Source: Trichomonas vaginalis G3
Lineage: Eukaryota; Parabasalia; Trichomonadida; Trichomonadidae
Reading direction: 5' to 3'
DNA: 64,000 nucleotides
Assembly: GCF_026262505.1 (NCBI RefSeq)
Contig: NC_067206.1
Coordinates: forward strand, 32,689,896 to 32,753,895
Shown: positions 61,430 through 64,000 of the stretch, in pieces
Layout: each line of letters starts with the position of its first letter
How positions within the stretch are numbered: position 1 is the stretch's first letter
Notes under the pieces: model-generated
Told to the model about the DNA's origin: nothing
Databases searched by the model: none
What the model saw: only the letters and a program-made list of their open reading frames with translations
Made by a program: the position numbers and the translations under genes

Positions 61430-61800
61430 AAAGTGACAAAACACGACGATAGAAAAGTGACAAAATTGAGAGAAAGTTGTTTCCCGACCAAAATGCAATC
61501 ATGTTGAAAAAGTGACATTTGTAAAGTTGGACGATGGGATTTCCTGAAAAAGTGCAAGACTTGTCTTGAATCAGGACAAGATTTGTCTTGAAAAAATACA
61601 AGACTTGTTCTGAAAAAATACAAGACTTGTCTTGAATCAGGACAATTGTTCTCAAATTTGAGAACTTTACAAGAAAAACTGACTAAAAAGTGCAAGTCTT
61701 GTTCTGAATCAGGACAAGATTTGTCTTGAAAAAATACAAGTCTTGTTCTGAAAAAATACAAGTCTTGTTCTGAATCAGGACAAAACTTTACAAAATGTAA
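61430..61800. repeat. CAAGACTTGTCTTGA / TCAGGACAAG repeats
   Basis: About eight irregular copies of ACAAGACTTGTCTTGAATCA and related pieces in direct order. The minus-strand frame of 156 codons across it has repeats such as VFFQDKSCPDS and is likely a repeat artefact. Confidence 0.6.
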
Positions 61801-62056
61801 ACTTTACATAACCGTTTCTATCGTACATGATATTTAGTTGACATTGTAAACTATCTTCATGTAAAGTATGGCGGTTTGAAACCGTCGGGAACCTTCACTT
61901 TTTTGACGAACTTTCCGCAGCAATTTTTAAAATTTGTGAAAACTCAACGGTTTGACACGTGCCATATGTCATTTTACTCAGAATTTTGTGCTGAATTCAG
62001 CAAAAATAATTTTTAGGGTAGATGGTTAGATCTAACCTCATTTCTACCCTCATTAT

Positions 62057-63001
62057 TTATAACCGTTTTACATGGTAAACGTTATGAATTCGTGAGATTC
62101 TAAACAATTTCGTAGCTTCTATTTCTTCTGTCAGTATGTCAAAAGTTTTAACAATGCCGGAAGTTTCTTTATACTTCTTCTTGACGTCAGATAATAGGAA
62201 ATCGTCAGCTGTGGGATAGTTTTTATTAAGAAATGTCAACATGTCCATTTTATCTTCTGCTGGCTTTTCTGCTTCTTTCTTTAAGTCTGCGTAATCGTTT
62301 CTCATTCTTTCTATCTCTTTTACTGAGTAGTTATATTTCCTCATTGTTGCTTTACATTTTGAACATTGCGGATTCATTTTTGCGTTATACATTGAAATTT
62401 GACCTGCTAGAACAACTAAGGCGTCAATGGTTTTCTTTAACTCAAAAGTTGTTGGTTTTATTTGTCCATTCCATACTTTGCCTCTTCTGTCTTTATCTCT
62501 TATCTGCCACACACATTCAGCAGCTAATGAAACAAAGTTGTCGTATGTCTTAAACTCCTCAGATTTATATATGTCAGAAATGTTTTTATAAACCATGTCG
62601 CAATCTTTGTTCATAACTTTATGGTTGCAATGAAAACCAAGGAATTCATAATTTACTTTACGTATGAACTTCTTTATTTCTACTGAATCAGTAACTTTAA
62701 CTTCAATTTCATCGAATTCAGGAATAGTTAGTTTTTGTTGCTGAACTTCCGGTAATTTAGGCAAATGGTCTATGATATCTTGCATTTCATATAGCTCCTC
62801 TCCATTTGTTTCATCTTTCGCACTACAGTCTAAATTACTTGTTAAAAGTTCTTGCTTTATTCTTTGTATTTCTGTTTCAAAAGTATATGAAGAAGGAATG
62901 AAGTTTTTCATCTCTACCAACATTGACGTAGGATTCATGACTAGCGAGTTTGGTGCCGTGCATGCTGTCGAAAGTGCTGATGTTTCGATTGTTGAAATCA
63001 T
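62057..63001 (-). CDS. shared accessory protein, element 2 copy, open
   Basis: 314 codons from ATG 62,999-63,001. Helical and Lys/Glu-rich, with one CxxC (NPQCSKCKATMRKYNYSVKE) and a conserved end (LFRISRIHNVYHVKRL). The element 1 copy at 32,424-33,338 is very similar. It is flanked by AGATCT modules at 62,020 and 63,110, and has the conserved leader at 63,002-63,055. Function unknown. Confidence 0.6.
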   Translation of the reverse strand: MISTIETSALSTACTAPNSLVMNPTSMLVEMKNFIPSSYTFETEIQRIKQELLTSNLDCSAKDETNGEELYEMQDIIDHLPKLPEVQQQKLTIPEFDEIEVKVTDSVEIKKFIRKVNYEFLGFHCNHKVMNKDCDMVYKNISDIYKSEEFKTYDNFVSLAAECVWQIRDKDRRGKVWNGQIKPTTFELKKTIDALVVLAGQISMYNAKMNPQCSKCKATMRKYNYSVKEIERMRNDYADLKKEAEKPAEDKMDMLTFLNKNYPTADDFLLSDVKKKYKETSGIVKTFDILTEEIEATKLFRISRIHNVYHVKRL

Positions 63002-63055
63002 ATCTTTACATACAAAATAAAAAATAAATAAAAATAAAATAACTTTATTTTTTCT
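63002..63055 (-). promoter_or_regulatory. conserved 5' leader, shared accessory gene
   Basis: Minus-strand TTATTTTGTATGTAAAGAT precedes the ATG, the same leader as for the KilA-N genes. Confidence 0.55.
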
Positions 63056-63129
63056 GTCTTAAGGAAATTCATGAAAATTCATGAGGGTAGAAATGAGGGT
63101 AGAAATGAGGTTAGATCTAACCATCTACC

Positions 63130-63432
63130 CTAAACATTATTTTTGCTGAATTCAGCAACAAAATGAACGAGGTCAGGCTGTATGTAAATACCTTTGAATT
63201 CATTTATAACGCCCTTAGTAAGCTCATAAAATGCTTGTTTTGAGGTGGAGCCAAAAGTGGCTCGACCGTATTCTTTCAACCAAAACTCAAGAATTTCCTG
63301 CATGAATTTTGTATAAAAAGCAACCGTCTGTATTCCGACGGTTGCTATATTCTTCACAAAACGCCTTATAATACTCTTCCCAGGACTTATTTTCCAACAA
63401 CTTTCATGAGATAAATAAGAAATAACTTTCAT
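63130..63432 (-). pseudogene. KilA-N-like accessory gene remnant
   Basis: Short frame with VINEFKGIYIQPDLVHFVAE, which resembles the YIHPDLVxxIAxW core of KilA-N. The region around 63,235-63,300 matches the relic at 32,205-32,275 in element 1. Looks like a shortened, decayed cargo gene. Confidence 0.4.
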
Positions 63433-63451
63433 TTTTCATTAGATAATGTTA

Positions 63452-63735
63452 TTTTTGACGAAGTGAAGATTTGCACTTCGTCAAAAAATCCCTGAAATCA
63501 AGAATTAATCCCGTCAAATACAAAAAATGAGGGTAGAAATGAGGTTAGATAACTGTTATTTTTGACGAAGTGAAGATTTGCACTTCGTCAAAAATCCCTG
63601 AAATCAAGAATTAATCCCGTCAAATACAAAAAAATGAGGGTAGAAATGAGGTTAGATAACTGTTATTTTTGACGAAGTGAAGATTTGCACTTCGTCAAAA
63701 AATCCCTGAAATCAAGAATTAATCCCGTCAAATAC
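63452..63735. repeat. 107-bp tandem repeats with 14-bp perfect hairpin
   Basis: TTTTTGACGAAGTG / CACTTCGTCAAAAA stems start at 63,452, 63,559 and 63,666, exactly 107 bp apart, with loop AAGATTTG. The hairpin is the same as that of the 54-bp repeats at 60,105-60,368, and a single TTAGATAACTG spacer piece derives from the AGATCT module. Confidence 0.85.
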
Positions 63736-63906
63736 AAAAAATGAGGGTAGAAATGAGGTTAGAAATGAGGGTAGAAATGAGGTTAGATCTAACCATCTAC
63801 CCTAAACATTATTTTTGGTCATGGACTTCGTCCTCGCCGCTTTGCGTCTTTATGTTAAAAAAATGGTACCATTAATAATACATAACTGTTCTCGTTCATG
63901 TCTGAT

Positions 63907-64000
63907 TTACATTAATGAAAAGTTTAGAAGAATTTCTTTTATTCTTTCTGGCATATTTTTGTCTTTCCAGTACTCCCGCTCTAATGGTCCCAGATGTGTT
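63907..64000 (-). CDS. C-terminal end of a gene cut by the right edge
   Basis: The minus-strand frame from the right edge to TAA (63,907-63,909) encodes HLGPLEREYWKDKNMPERIK and ends in NFSLM. No stop occurs in the visible 31 codons. The family is not recognised; presumably an element 2 gene. Confidence 0.35.
   Translation of the reverse strand, partial: THLGPLEREYWKDKNMPERIKEILLNFSLM

Larger units (their letters stand above)
50310..64000. mobile_element. Polinton/Maverick-type element 2, broken, continues past right edge
   Basis: Begins near a hairpin (GTGTAC, GAGGC with GCCTC, GTACAC; 50,316-50,346) just beyond the MULE gene. The exact end is uncertain because the other terminus is outside the window. 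Parts: capsid region, structural-type protein, HNH gene, protein-primed polymerase B and cargo genes. AGATCT modules near 50,900, 62,020, 63,110 and 63,784 link it to element 1. The core parts carry about eight or more breaks, so it looks older than element 1. No integrase or ATPase is visible in this part. Confidence 0.75.

Noticed and set aside
61291-61761. 156-codon minus-strand frame
   Set aside because: Repeat-derived (SCPDSRQVLYFF-like) and without start context or homolog.

Overview
The window looks like chromosomal DNA of a trichomonad (parabasalid protist, Trichomonas or Tritrichomonas type). It is very AT-rich and its genes are intronless and compact. The host genes include beta-helix and BspA-like surface-protein fragments, and two large Polinton/Maverick elements and a MULE transposon lie close together. 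Species assignment is inference, because no rRNA or marker gene is present.

Host part (1-21,039): the left edge cuts a minus-strand gene. Then come fragments of a beta-helix surface-protein family (937-2,507 and 5,354-6,355) and an SP-RING (PIAS-type SUMO ligase) gene carrying an in-frame stop. These are followed by a probable RasGAP-like protein, a Cys-rich protein of unknown role, a coiled-coil protein resembling flagellar QRICH2/DUF4795 proteins, and a broken BspA-like gene. Next are a USP7-like protein whose catalytic Cys position holds Ser, and an Arf GTPase whose expected start codon reads TTG. Downstream of Arf sit a foldback MITE (19,243-19,845) and a 120-bp-period array of long hairpins (19,856-20,481). 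The array runs into a GC-rich, apparently structured segment (to about 20,640).

Element 1 (21,040-47,064) is a Polinton-type fossil with a 6-bp target duplication (TTGTTA) and long terminal inverted repeats that start with a 20-nt A tract. It carries a Dam-like adenine methyltransferase, a phage-tail-fibre-like gene, an integrase, a packaging ATPase, a superfamily-3 helicase, minor and major capsid genes and accessory KilA-N genes. It has no visible DNA polymerase B. It looks nearly whole but decayed, with roughly ten breaks.

A MULE DNA transposon with an open 750-codon transposase (48,021-50,273) separates it from element 2 (about 50,310 to beyond the right edge). Element 2 is a second, more broken Polinton-type fossil with capsid, HNH and protein-primed DNA polymerase B parts. 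The two elements use different replication genes but share accessory genes, a conserved 5' leader and many copies of a GATC-centred palindromic module. The most unusual structures are the 120-bp hairpin array and an array of short linker-coding modules at 33,950-34,221. That second array matches the variable linker inside the neighbouring KilA-N genes.
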